Below are positions 8,986-17,324 of a DNA stretch of 64,000 nt, in pieces. The stretch comes from Sporosarcina sp. P34 (GTDB lineage: Bacteria; Bacillota; Bacilli; Bacillales_A; Planococcaceae), in the NCBI RefSeq assembly GCF_002743375.1, contig NZ_PDZC01000005.1, positions 1-64,000 of the forward strand, in the 5' to 3' direction. Position 1 is the stretch's first letter, and each line of letters opens with the position of its first letter. The notes under the pieces are model-generated. The model was not told the origin of the DNA, did no database searches, and worked only from the letters and a program-made list of their open reading frames with translations. A program made the translations under genes and the position numbers.

Positions 8986-9000
8986 GGTACCAGGCCCCGA
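8986..9000. repeat. half-element of the GGTACCAGG hairpin repeat at a gene breakpoint
   Basis: GGTACCAGGCCCCGA matches one arm of the repeat at 24636-24686. It stands exactly where similarity of the decayed SLH gene to its intact paralogue ends. Confidence 0.6.
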
Positions 9001-9078
9001 AACTAAGAAAACGCCAAGCGTTTAGAACTTCACACTTCTCTAATGTAATTTTATCATTAGGCATGCAGTAGACACCTA

Positions 9079-9285
9079 CTATTTAAAATATTTTAAACTT
9101 TTATCTACAAGTGTAAAACCTATTCCAAACAGAAGAGCACTGACCGAACCCAAGGCAACTACTATTCCGGTATCCCCAAATATCATAGTAGATAACAACA
9201 ATTCGCTAACACCTATGATTATGAATAAGATTGCTATAACCTTCATTGAAATCTTGGCTTCCTCTCTATTAACGGTGTACTTCAT
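9079..9285 (-). CDS. small two-helix membrane protein, unknown
   Basis: The 68-residue protein has two hydrophobic segments (about 15-35 and 41-60) and a basic C-terminus DKSLKYFK. No clear ribosome site precedes the ATG at 9285; an internal ATG at codon 14 has GAGGAAG upstream and could be the real start. The gene stands alone, convergent with the SLH remnant. I recognise no family; it may be a short membrane protein of the host or a fragment. Confidence 0.45.
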   Translation of the reverse strand: MKYTVNREEAKISMKVIAILFIIIGVSELLLSTMIFGDTGIVVALGSVSALLFGIGFTLVDKSLKYFK

Positions 9286-9777
9286 ACATGCTAAATCAAA
9301 GCTAGGTCATTTTTACTGTCAAATGCATAATAATGACGTTTATTATCAAATTGCAGATTTATTTAAAGAAAATTAGCATTAATTTGTTAACTAGTAGTAA
9401 TAGACTAGTATAATAAGCCGATTCATGTAAAATGAAGATATAGAGTAGATAAGGATTTGAGTAGTACGATTGCAATATATATCTTGAAACTTTTTTCGCA
9501 ATATGACGTCTGTACGTTGTCTACATGCAGAATATGCACACAGCAATATTTAAAGATAACACCTGTAATTCCTAAATCCACAGTTTAAACAAAAGGTAGT
9601 GAATTAAATAGAATAATAAAAACAATTGTTGTACTGGGTTTAATACGTAGGATAGAGGCTTTAGACAATCGCGCGCATCTTTTGCGAAAAACTATGTTCA
9701 ATCATGATTAATGAGAAGGTAGTGGTTCTTTTAGTATTGCTGATTAATAAATAACTTGAAATATGGAGGAGATATAA
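9286..9777. other. intergenic region
   Basis: Apart from the ECF-type promoter at 9485-9510 and the ribosome site of the lipoprotein gene (TGGAGGAG near 9764), I see no gene or clear hairpin here. Confidence 0.5.
9485..9510 (+). promoter_or_regulatory. ECF-sigma-type promoter without an adjacent SLH gene
   Basis: TGAAAC (9485-9490), a 16-bp spacer and CGTC (9507-9510), followed by TGTACG. This matches the promoters before the SLH genes at 21726 and 23279. The sequence after it also resembles the 5' leader of the gene at 23279, yet no SLH gene follows. It is a relic of a lost gene or a distant promoter of the lipoprotein at 9778. Confidence 0.7.
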
Positions 9778-10629
9778 ATGTTTAAGAAAAGATTCTATGT
9801 AGGAAGTGCTCTAGCGATCTTATTGTTGGCTGGATGCGGAAATGACGAAGTGAAGGAAGAGAAGAGTGATACGGCACAATCAGGTGAAGAAAGCTCTGCG
9901 GAAGAAAAGGGAAAAATGTTGGCAGCCGAAGATTTTGATAAGATGTATTCCAATCCAAAGAATTACAAAAACTACGGAGTAAACTATATAGGAAAAGTGA
10001 TGAATATGCCTGAAAAAGATGACGATGGCATTTACTTGCAAGTATACGCAAAACCGGAAAATTATGAGCAAAATACCGTAGTATTCTATCCTGATGCGTC
10101 TCTCTCAGTATCCGATGAAGACTATGTGAAAATAACAGGCGTAGTAAGAGATCAATTCAAAGGCGAAAACATGATGGGAGCAGAGCTCACGATGCCGATG
10201 ATTGAAGCAACTGAATTGGAAGTTATAAGCTATACAGACGCTATGGCGCCGACGTTGCGGACTATAGAAGTCAATGAAACAAAAGAACAGCACGGCTATG
10301 AAATGACGGTAGAAAAGATAGAGCTTTCAGAAAAGCAGACACGAATATTCTTCACGATTAAAAACAACTCAAGTGAGAAAATCAGTTTTTACAGCTTCAA
10401 CTCTAAGTTAGTTGCTGGTGGAAAACAACTTGAAACCGAAGACGATTACGAATCTGACCTAAAAGAGCCACAAAGTGATATCCTGCCGGGAACTTCCACA
10501 TCAGGAGTGGTATTATATCCTCCATTGGGCGAGGAAATAAGCGAAATTCAAGTTTATGCGGAAGGCTCTAGCGAAAATTACGAACATTCTATTGAGCCGT
10601 TTATGTTTGATGTCAATCTTCAGCCGTGA
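9778..10629 (+). CDS. lipoprotein with C-terminal DUF4352-like domain
   Basis: This 283-residue protein has a signal peptide ending in the lipobox LLLAGC (Cys at about 20). An acidic, Ser/Glu-rich linker follows, then a middle domain (about 45-145, beginning EDFDKMYSNPKNYKNYG and containing VKITGVVRDQF, reminiscent of OB-fold or tRNA_anti-like lipoprotein domains). A C-terminal beta-rich domain (about 160-265) with the IEVNETKEQHGYEMTVEKIELSEKQTRIFFTI type layout resembles DUF4352/TefM-like extracellular Ig-fold domains. It would be anchored to the outer membrane leaflet. Function unknown. A good ribosome site (GGAGGAG) precedes the ATG. Confidence 0.8.
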   Translation: MFKKRFYVGSALAILLLAGCGNDEVKEEKSDTAQSGEESSAEEKGKMLAAEDFDKMYSNPKNYKNYGVNYIGKVMNMPEKDDDGIYLQVYAKPENYEQNTVVFYPDASLSVSDEDYVKITGVVRDQFKGENMMGAELTMPMIEATELEVISYTDAMAPTLRTIEVNETKEQHGYEMTVEKIELSEKQTRIFFTIKNNSSEKISFYSFNSKLVAGGKQLETEDDYESDLKEPQSDILPGTSTSGVVLYPPLGEEISEIQVYAEGSSENYEHSIEPFMFDVNLQP

Positions 10630-11431
10630 GAATTAAGAGAATGAAATGTGTTTAATTCTGTAAATAAACTTGGCCATATGTTGGGTACCTAAGCGATAGA
10701 CAAACATGAAATTTTTATTTCAATCTTTTTAAACTAAATTGCAATATTAAGTTAGCCACTTGGATAAAATCCGGTGTATGTATGAAGAGGATGTTTTCCC
10801 TAAATCGATAATCTCTTTATAAAAATACTAAATTAACCTAGCTGACTCTTCTTCAAACAAAGTGGATGACTGTCTGTAGTTGAGAATCTTCCTGGGCAAA
10901 CGATTAAGTAAATGATAGGTATGTTGAATAGACTCTGTAGAGCAATCGGAAATCGCTTTACCTTTAGGAATGTATCGTCTGAGAAGACCGTTATGTCGCC
11001 CTCTTTCACACGGAGCAAATAGACTGTGTCCATGACACCTTGTAGATCCTTCGTCAGTTTGGAAAACTTGCTGACGTTATCCAACGTAATCGTTTTGAAT
11101 ACTTAAGAAGACAGCTCATCAAAATCCTGTCGTAGTTGGTCCATCGCAAAATCCGCCAAATCGTGATAATGATCATCAAGGAGGATGGCATAATAGTTTC
11201 CCATGGTGATAAGTGTTTATTTTTACGGTTTTGTATGGTGATTTCATGTTGTGCCACTATAAAACTTCTGCTCATTGCTTTTTTCGCAACTCCAATGATA
11301 CATGAATTTTATAGAGGCATTTTTTTATTGAATTAAGGTAGCTAACTTGATTGTACAAGTAGACAAAAAATGTTTTACGATAAAAAATTAATGTGATTTA
11401 TAGATTAATATAAATGAAGGGCGGGAATTTC
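10630..11431. other. intergenic region with a decayed minus-strand gene
   Basis: About 800 bp with no intact gene. The minus strand carries an interrupted coding stretch (10833-11194, listed separately). The last 150 bp become strikingly A/T rich towards the AIPR gene. Confidence 0.5.
10833..11194 (-). pseudogene. decayed gene of unknown family
   Basis: Read on the minus strand, an open stretch gives AILLDDHYHDLADFAMDQLR and then DFDELSS, is broken by a stop, and resumes as ITLDNVSKFSKLTKDLQG followed by VMDTVYLLRVKEGD. The composition looks like a real helical protein, but I do not recognise it. The 3' part after VKEGD may be in the wrong frame. Confidence 0.35.
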
Positions 11432-13285
11432 ATGAATACAATAAAACAAAATCAAAAATCTTTTATTAAAAGTAAAATTTTGTCTGATCAAATTAAAATT
11501 TCTTTAGATGAATATATAAAGGAAAATAATAAGAATAATAGCAATGTGGAAATAGGCAATAGTTTTTGTGAATGGATATTATATAACATATTTGAATTAA
11601 GAGAAGATGAAGTTTTGGAAGCTATTGAGGTGTCTGGAAGATTTGATAATGGAATTGATGCTGTTTTTGAATATAATAATGAAATATGTGTAATGCAAGG
11701 AAAATATAATAATTCACACCAGATTGATGCTATGATTCGCTTTTTGGAAGATTGTCAAAGATTATCCACTGAACCCCCAATCACAGATCGAAGTATTGTT
11801 AAAGAAATGTGTATGAAAATTAGGCAAGCTCATGAAAATAGTGAACCTATAAATTGTTTTTATATTACTAACAATGAATTTTCCGATTGGGAATATACTC
11901 AGCTAAGGACAGCTATTAAACGTATTAATGATTCATATAAAAATTTAAACTTTAACTTTTTTGATCATAAGGAAATACAGAATCAAATTGAAATTAAGAA
12001 AGGACTTTTACCTAAGGAATTTAGGGATAAAGTATTTACTCTTCCCATTGAAAAAAACTTTGAGGACTTTGGAACAATAGTTACAATGGTTAAAATAAAA
12101 AACTTTGCTGAATTTGTGAACAAAGGTGGAAATACATTATTTCACTCTAATATTAGAAATTATCTAAAAGGGACTAAAATTAATAAAGGTATTAAAAGAA
12201 CGTTAAAAGAAGAGTTAAATAATTTCTGGTTTTATAATAACGGAGTAACTATCGTTTGTGATGAATATAGTGTTATGAAAGGTTTAGCCAGTATTACAGC
12301 TCCACAAATAGTCAATGGTTGCCAAACAGCCAAGACCTTAGCTGATCATTTCAAGAAAATGACCCCAAATGAAATTAGAGCCCTTGATCAAGAAGGTTAT
12401 TTGTTGGTGAAAATTATCAGATCTAAAAGAAGTGCAGAAGAAAGTGCAAAAAAAGAATTAAGAGATAATATTACTAGATATACAAATAGTCAAAATGCTG
12501 TTAGAGGTTTAGACTTTTATGCTTTAGATGCATTTCAAAGAGAACTAAAGAATTTTTTTAGTCAGCTTGGCTACTATTATGAAATTCAACGGGGCTCTTT
12601 TATAACGGAAACAATTTCTTCGCAAAAATCATATAAGGGACATGAGTGTTACAATTATTTACTAGACTCAGTTAAAGGATCAAAAAAATTTGTTCTACCT
12701 GCAAAGGAAATAATTCAATCTTTTACTGCTGGATTAAAACTTATGCCTAACATTGCTTATGGAAGAGCCAATGATTTGACACCCCTAGGGGACAAGTGGG
12801 AAAAAATAATTAATGAACAAACTAAAGAATTACCAATAGAGCATTTCCTGTTTCCTTATTTAGTATTAAATTTTGCTAAAAGTGAATTAAACTATAAAAA
12901 TGGGTCTACCGACTTCAGAAAGAATGCCGGATTCTTATTTGTTACAACTTATTATTTATTTATCATGAAATTCTATAATCAAATATCAAATAAGAATTAT
13001 GAAAATCCAACGGACATAGATATTAAGTTTTACAAAGTTCTTTTTTCGAACCAAAAATTGAACAAGTCTATATTAAAACAAACCCATAAAGTTCTTTTAA
13101 CCTTATTTAGAGACTCAGCTATTGTAGAGGAGGTTGGAGATAACTTGCGGGGATTTTTACAAAATAAAATACACAAACAAAGGATTTGGAATATACTTGA
13201 AACGAAAATAGATCAAACTATTGAAGATATTGAATTTGAAGACTTTTATAATGAATTTCTAACTATAATTAAGCGAATTAACTAA
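11432..13285 (+). CDS. AIPR-family protein (abortive infection / phage resistance)
   Basis: The product is 617 residues from the ATG at 11432, chosen because GAAGGGCGGG lies 7 bp upstream; an ATG six codons earlier overlaps that site. The stretch FWFYNNGVTIVCDEY followed by APQIVNGCQTAKTL (NGCQT near residues 295-299) is the hallmark of the AIPR domain named after lactococcal abortive-infection phage-resistance proteins. The N-terminal part contains a possible nuclease-like segment (GRFDNGIDAVFEYNNEICVMQGKY) that resembles the D-x-E-x-K pattern of restriction-type folds. The codon use is much more A/T rich than the neighbours, a sign of transfer. The gene is followed after 22 bp by the Ntn-hydrolase-like gene. 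A defence role is inferred from the family name; the mechanism is unknown. Confidence 0.82.
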   Translation: MNTIKQNQKSFIKSKILSDQIKISLDEYIKENNKNNSNVEIGNSFCEWILYNIFELREDEVLEAIEVSGRFDNGIDAVFEYNNEICVMQGKYNNSHQIDAMIRFLEDCQRLSTEPPITDRSIVKEMCMKIRQAHENSEPINCFYITNNEFSDWEYTQLRTAIKRINDSYKNLNFNFFDHKEIQNQIEIKKGLLPKEFRDKVFTLPIEKNFEDFGTIVTMVKIKNFAEFVNKGGNTLFHSNIRNYLKGTKINKGIKRTLKEELNNFWFYNNGVTIVCDEYSVMKGLASITAPQIVNGCQTAKTLADHFKKMTPNEIRALDQEGYLLVKIIRSKRSAEESAKKELRDNITRYTNSQNAVRGLDFYALDAFQRELKNFFSQLGYYYEIQRGSFITETISSQKSYKGHECYNYLLDSVKGSKKFVLPAKEIIQSFTAGLKLMPNIAYGRANDLTPLGDKWEKIINEQTKELPIEHFLFPYLVLNFAKSELNYKNGSTDFRKNAGFLFVTTYYLFIMKFYNQISNKNYENPTDIDIKFYKVLFSNQKLNKSILKQTHKVLLTLFRDSAIVEEVGDNLRGFLQNKIHKQRIWNILETKIDQTIEDIEFEDFYNEFLTIIKRIN

Positions 13286-13307
13286 TATTAGGGTAAGGGT
13301 GATATTC

Positions 13308-14054
13308 ATGACTGCCATTATTGCGACGAGATCGGAAAAATTCTCAATTATTATTTCTGACACTAGAGAGAATTCTGAAGACGGTTCATCATATAAAGAC
13401 GGAGTCTACAAGCTTCGTTATATTCCCAGAATAGGTTTTATATCTGGGGCAGGTCTTGTTGATTTTTTGGATATGGTAAAAGAAGAAGTGATTAATAAAA
13501 GAAAAATAAGTAGTATAGTAGAATTCTCTGAGATGTTTGATGCCACTGTAAAAAAAGTTAAAAATAACGTTAATGAGCATGAAAGAGAATTGGTTGACAA
13601 TAGCTATATTGTAATTCATGTTTTGTATGAACTAGATAATAATCTGGAATATTACTCTATGTTTTTGTCAAATAGTTATATAAATAAAGAAAATGAAGGA
13701 AGTAATGGTTTTATAATAGATAAAGGTCAAATAAGGGTTATCTACCCTAAAGATCTAGTAGAAAAAGAAAAAACATTTCAAGAGATTGCTGAAAGAGTTA
13801 ATAAGAAAAACACTGTAGACTTAAATATTAATCAAGCTTTACTTGAAACAATTCGAATATTCACTGAGATAACTAGGAATTCAGAACAGGTAAGTTCTGA
13901 CTGTCAAATTGGCATTCAGTATTATAATGATTTAACAAAAGAAAATCATACAGAAGGATTATACGGGGATGCAGAAAAGTTTCTAGAATTAGCTCTGAGA
14001 AACAAGTTAGTGAAAAAGTTTAGAACTGTAGAGTCTTTACAGCAATTCAAGTGA
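13308..14054 (+). CDS. proteasome/HslV-like Ntn-hydrolase candidate
   Basis: The product is 248 residues from the ATG at 13308, which has AAGGGTG 8 bp upstream; a GTG nine bases earlier is less likely. After removal of Met the protein begins T-A-I-I-A-T-R. Counting that Thr as 1, Asp falls at 17 (IIISDTRE), Lys at 34 (DGVYKLR) and Gly at 46 and 48 (ISGAG). This nearly copies the Thr1/Asp17/Lys33 and central Gly pattern of HslV and proteasome beta subunits. The rest (mixed alpha/beta, ending ALLETIRIFTEITRNSEQVSSDCQIGIQ) fits that fold in length. The inferred role is a Thr-nucleophile peptidase, possibly partnered with the AIPR protein. The gene is equally A/T rich. No peptidase activity is proven by sequence. 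Confidence 0.6.
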   Translation: MTAIIATRSEKFSIIISDTRENSEDGSSYKDGVYKLRYIPRIGFISGAGLVDFLDMVKEEVINKRKISSIVEFSEMFDATVKKVKNNVNEHERELVDNSYIVIHVLYELDNNLEYYSMFLSNSYINKENEGSNGFIIDKGQIRVIYPKDLVEKEKTFQEIAERVNKKNTVDLNINQALLETIRIFTEITRNSEQVSSDCQIGIQYYNDLTKENHTEGLYGDAEKFLELALRNKLVKKFRTVESLQQFK

Positions 14055-14218
14055 TTTAATTTAGCAGATTCCGTTACAACTTAAAATTGTACCGGGATCC
14101 GCTAACCTATTAGCTAGGGCTTTGAAAGAGCCTTAAAATAAAGTGACATATATATTTCCGGCTTATATATTTTTATTAAATTGACAAAGCAAGAGATGGT
14201 AGTCGTCAAAAAACGAGT

Positions 14219-14258
14219 AAATCTGGATGAAAGGTATTAATGGACTTCATCTAGATTT
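14219..14258. terminator. hairpin, relative of 8420-8465
   Basis: Arms AAATCTGGATGAA (14219-14231) and TTCATCTAGATTT (14246-14258) pair with one G-T wobble and are followed by T-rich DNA. It marks the right edge of the AIPR module. Confidence 0.6.
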
Positions 14259-14269
14259 TGATTTATGAA

Positions 14270-14905
14270 TTTGAAATGAGTTTGAAACCTAAGAACTTAC
14301 CACTCCCTTTTACGCGAATTTTGATTGCGTTACCGAGGAAGTAAGATAGGTATTGTATGTCTACAATACCTATCTTGTCTGGATCTGCTCCCGCATCTAC
14401 AGTTTCCTGGTAAGCTAGTTCGTTAGCAAGTGCGATCGTTTGTTCAGATTCAAGTTCATCCGACTTGAAAACATTTCAATCAGTCCGCTTACTTGTGAAA
14501 TAGCATAACAGATGGCGTTTACTACTCCTAGATTCTTAGGTTTGATCACTTCAGAAGTTCCTTGTAATTGTGTAGGGAATGGGATTCTTCCACCACCTAT
14601 TAAGATACCGGGAACAGGATCTGCATTTGTTTTCATTTTATCAGCAGTTGCTTTGGCTGTTTCAATTATGCGGATAAATATTTCTTAATCATAGATTGGC
14701 ACAAATGGGCGAGTAACTCTCCATTATAAAAGGCAGCAACTCCCATTGCGACTGCAACATCCGTTGTCGTTTCACCGACATCGAATATTAAAGGATTGGG
14801 ATAAACTTGCAGATAAGCAATACCTCTATTATTCGTTGGATTACAAGCGATCGTAGGATAGGATATTTCACTATATACTCTACCGGTTTCAGCGTTCTAT
14901 CATTT
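14270..14905 (-). pseudogene. decayed hydantoinase/oxoprolinase (HyuA-like) gene, C-terminal part
   Basis: On the minus strand, pieces in changing frames read IFDVGETTTDVAVAMG, then PGILIGGGRIPFP, then VIKPKNLGVVNAICYAIS, and finally AYQETVDAGADPDKIGIV with YFLGNAIKIRVKG. This is the order and wording of the HyuA-like ATP-dependent hydantoinase/oxoprolinase family (DxGGTTTD phosphate motif, SEVIRPEHxGVANAIGAAI, EAGADPxxVEIVE, LPGNAxRIRVRA). Stops and frameshifts separate the pieces and the N-terminus is missing, so it cannot make an enzyme. Confidence 0.8.
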
Positions 14906-14993
14906 TGGCGGAAGAAGAATTTGGCGTGAATACCTTTTTTTTGAGTGCTTTCACAAAACCGCTAGGTGTTGAACGAGAAACTTCTAAAATTGT

Positions 14994-15060
14994 GTAAAGC
15001 ACCTGTATAAGAAACAAACGTGAATGTTTAATCAATCACGTTTATTAATACAATCTTGAA
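14994..15060. repeat. dispersed repeat upstream of SLH gene
   Basis: Contains AAACAAACGTGAATG and ATCACGTTTATTAAT and closely matches 8531-8620. It shows that the upstream region was duplicated along with the SLH gene. Confidence 0.6.
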
Positions 15061-15111
15061 ATCTTCATAAAGGTATACATTTCTAACCATTACAAATTCC
15101 CCTAAAAACCT

Positions 15112-15137
15112 TGAAACCTTTTCAAAGATTCTCCGTC
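15112..15137 (+). promoter_or_regulatory. ECF-sigma-type promoter of SLH gene
   Basis: TGAAAC (15112-15117), 16-bp spacer, CGTC (15134-15137), then TATACGG. The -10 element lies about 30 bp before the ATG at 15169. The same layout is found before the SLH genes at 21726 and 23279. Confidence 0.8.
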
Positions 15138-15168
15138 TATACGGAAAATTGAAAAGAGGTTTTCCGTC

Positions 15169-16563
15169 ATGAGAAAAATTCACACTTCCTTGCTAACGAT
15201 AGCACTGGCATTTTCATTGATTCCTGTTGCGTTAGCCGAAACTGAATATCCGCCATACTATTACGATTCACCATTCAAAGACACTAGACACGGTGTAGGT
15301 GCCGGCAATGATATTACGTTTCTATATAAAAAGAATATTATTGGCGGTTATCCAGACGGTACGTTTAGGCCGAATGAAGCCGTGACTCGGGCGCAGGTGG
15401 CGTCCATGCTTTTAAAAGCACTGGATATTCCGTTGCTTGATCATCCGACTGTTACTTTTAAAGATGTGTCGAAACAATCGATTCATTATAAAGCGCTGGC
15501 GACGGTCAATGAGAAAGGAATTCTTCGTGGAGATGATGGCTATATGCGTGCAGGTGAAGCGATGACTCGCGCACAGATGGCAGCAGTGTTGCGCCGTGCG
15601 TATAAACTGAAGCTAGAAGAGGAAGCGATTTTCATTGATGTAACGCCGTTGCACTGGGCGTATGGCGATATTAGTAGCGTGACGAAGAATGGTATTGCGG
15701 GCGGTTACCGTAATGGTACGTTCAGACCGGGCAATCCGGTAACGCGTGGTCAGTTTTCTTCATTCCTAACACGCGCTTTGGATGACAAGATGAAGTTGTC
15801 TGGTTATGCGACGCATGTAAGCCAGAAAGGAACCGTGGTCGAATACAAGGGCTTTTCGTATACGATTAAAGGAGATCAACTCATTAGGACGGATTTGAAG
15901 ACGAAGAAAGAAGAGGTTGTACTTGCTGACAAGGATTTCTTGAAAAAAGAAGGGGTAAAGCAAGTTCATGTTGCAGAAGGTTTTCCGATAAGTATAAAGG
16001 GCGGATCGCTTTATGTTCCGTATTGGGCAGAAGTCGACCAAGCGGGTATGCCGACTCGTTATGGAGTGTGGATGGTCGGCAACGCAGGGCCGGGGTGGAA
16101 TGGCATCTATTTGGAAGAATACTTTGCTGATGAAAGCCATACGGATACGATGCGAAATGTCAGTCTGCATGGGTTTGACTATTATTACACGGTGGAGAAG
16201 AAAAAGAGGGAATTTGATTCGTCGTTTACAAATATCGTGGGCGAAGATCAAACACTCATTTTGTATCATAAAGATGTAGATGTTTTTAAACCGAAAAAAG
16301 TAATGGAATTTGATGCACGTGTCTTATTTGAACCGTTGGCCGCTTCTTCGCCACACAAATCAAAAGTGACGCAGAATAATAAATCCGTCAAATTTGATAC
16401 GAATACGATGTACTATTTCAATAAGAATGGCGTGTATTCATACGGTCTATTGACTGGACAGACGAAAAGACTGTCTACTGTACTTGCAAAAGAGATGGAA
16501 GTATCTTTGCGTACTGTGGAAGTGGTCGATCTCGATGGCAAAAAGCATTCATTGAAAAAGTAA
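15169..16563 (+). CDS. SLH-domain surface protein with DUF5050-like C-terminus
   Basis: This 464-residue protein has a signal peptide (about 1-24, VALAE) and three SLH domains (about 38-205). These carry GGYPDGTFRPNEAVTRAQV, then GILRGDDGYMRAGEAMTRAQM, then GIAGGYRNGTFRPGNPVTRGQ. The C-terminal ~250 residues look like a beta-propeller-type DUF5050 region (short repeated motifs such as GFSYTIKGDQLIRTDLKT). It is a close paralogue of the gene at 23279, with the same domain order and the same type of promoter and 3' hairpin. It is likely anchored to the cell wall and controlled by a cell-envelope-stress ECF sigma factor. Confidence 0.9.
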   Translation: MRKIHTSLLTIALAFSLIPVALAETEYPPYYYDSPFKDTRHGVGAGNDITFLYKKNIIGGYPDGTFRPNEAVTRAQVASMLLKALDIPLLDHPTVTFKDVSKQSIHYKALATVNEKGILRGDDGYMRAGEAMTRAQMAAVLRRAYKLKLEEEAIFIDVTPLHWAYGDISSVTKNGIAGGYRNGTFRPGNPVTRGQFSSFLTRALDDKMKLSGYATHVSQKGTVVEYKGFSYTIKGDQLIRTDLKTKKEEVVLADKDFLKKEGVKQVHVAEGFPISIKGGSLYVPYWAEVDQAGMPTRYGVWMVGNAGPGWNGIYLEEYFADESHTDTMRNVSLHGFDYYYTVEKKKREFDSSFTNIVGEDQTLILYHKDVDVFKPKKVMEFDARVLFEPLAASSPHKSKVTQNNKSVKFDTNTMYYFNKNGVYSYGLLTGQTKRLSTVLAKEMEVSLRTVEVVDLDGKKHSLKK

Positions 16564-16568
16564 TTTTT

Positions 16569-16621
16569 AGATACCAGGTCCCGACACTATTTATCATCGT
16601 GTCGAGATCTGGTATCTTTTT
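16569..16621. terminator. hairpin repeat / terminator after SLH gene
   Basis: Arms AGATACCAGGTCCCGACAC and GTGTCGAGATCTGGTATCT pair over 19 bp with two mismatches and are followed by TTTT. It is a member of the GGTACCAGGTCCCGACAC repeat family. Confidence 0.75.
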
Positions 16622-16652
16622 ACTAAAAAGAATATGAAACATGAGGGTCTAG

Positions 16653-17002
16653 ATGAAAACTGTTAGCCAAGCAGTTGAAGAATTGTCCATAGCATCTTTA
16701 GAGTCTACGTTTGCTAAACTTTCGAATGCTTATAAATGTATGACGGAAAAAGGCTCCAATACTACTCGTGTAGAAAAAAGGCGCGATGCTATAAAAGTGG
16801 GCTTGGAGAGCTTACAAGACGTTTGGTGAGATGGAGATTTTTCTTGTGCCGAAGAAGTGATATTGCAATCTAAAGACATTCTACAAAGTATTAATTCCAT
16901 CCATTGAAAAATAAGTAGCCAAAACAAAGGGTGGTAGATTGCAAAAGACATTGAATGCACGTCGTTTAACTGCACTTGAACTAGCAATTGAATACAATTT
17001 TT
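16653..17002 (+). pseudogene. decayed paralogue of the 120-aa gene at 25269
   Basis: From the ATG at 16653 the frame reads MKTVSQAVEELSIASLEST and continues as close kin of the protein at 25269 (shared EKGSNTT and VEKRRDAIKVGLESL). It hits a TGA after LQDVW, is then frameshifted (IEK-stop near 16910) and ends at a GGTACCAGG half-repeat. The intact copy lies after the other SLH/DUF5050 paralogue, so the whole block was duplicated. Confidence 0.85.
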
Positions 17003-17019
17003 GGTACCAGGTCCGACAC
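17003..17019. repeat. half-element of the GGTACCAGG repeat at a double breakpoint
   Basis: GGTACCAGGTCCGACAC separates the 3' end of one pseudogene (the 120-aa paralogue) from the start of another (SLH C-terminal fragment). It is a likely recombination or insertion junction. Confidence 0.6.
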
Positions 17020-17020
17020 C

Positions 17021-17229
17021 AAAGACACACTGTATATTCACGCGATTTTGGACGATTCACTTGGACCAGTATCAGGCTACGCTTTTGTTGATATATAATT
17101 AAAAAGGAAAGCGGCAAATGGAATATGTATGGTGTGAAGTATACTAAAATTGGCAAGCTGAATTTACTTTATGACCAATCACCTCACGAACCAGCATATA
17201 TTAATAGTGAGTACGATATGAAAGCCTAA
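17021..17229 (+). pseudogene. fragment of SLH-protein C-terminal domain (paralogue of 7069-8316)
   Basis: The translation KDTLYIHAILDDSLGPVSGY, then after a one-base deletion KKESGKWNMYGVKYTKIGKL, mirrors the C-terminal domain of the SLH protein at 7069 (NDTLAIHTILLDSDGPVSGG and KKESGKWKIHDLKYTRIGK). SLH domains and promoter are missing. It ends at a TAA at 17229. Confidence 0.85.
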
Positions 17230-17324
17230 TGGATTGTGGGCTGTTTCTGTTCTACTAGGAATAGATACCTTTCTGCCAACGGGTCCAGCAGTTATACATC
17301 ACATGTATAGAGGGAGGAATTACA

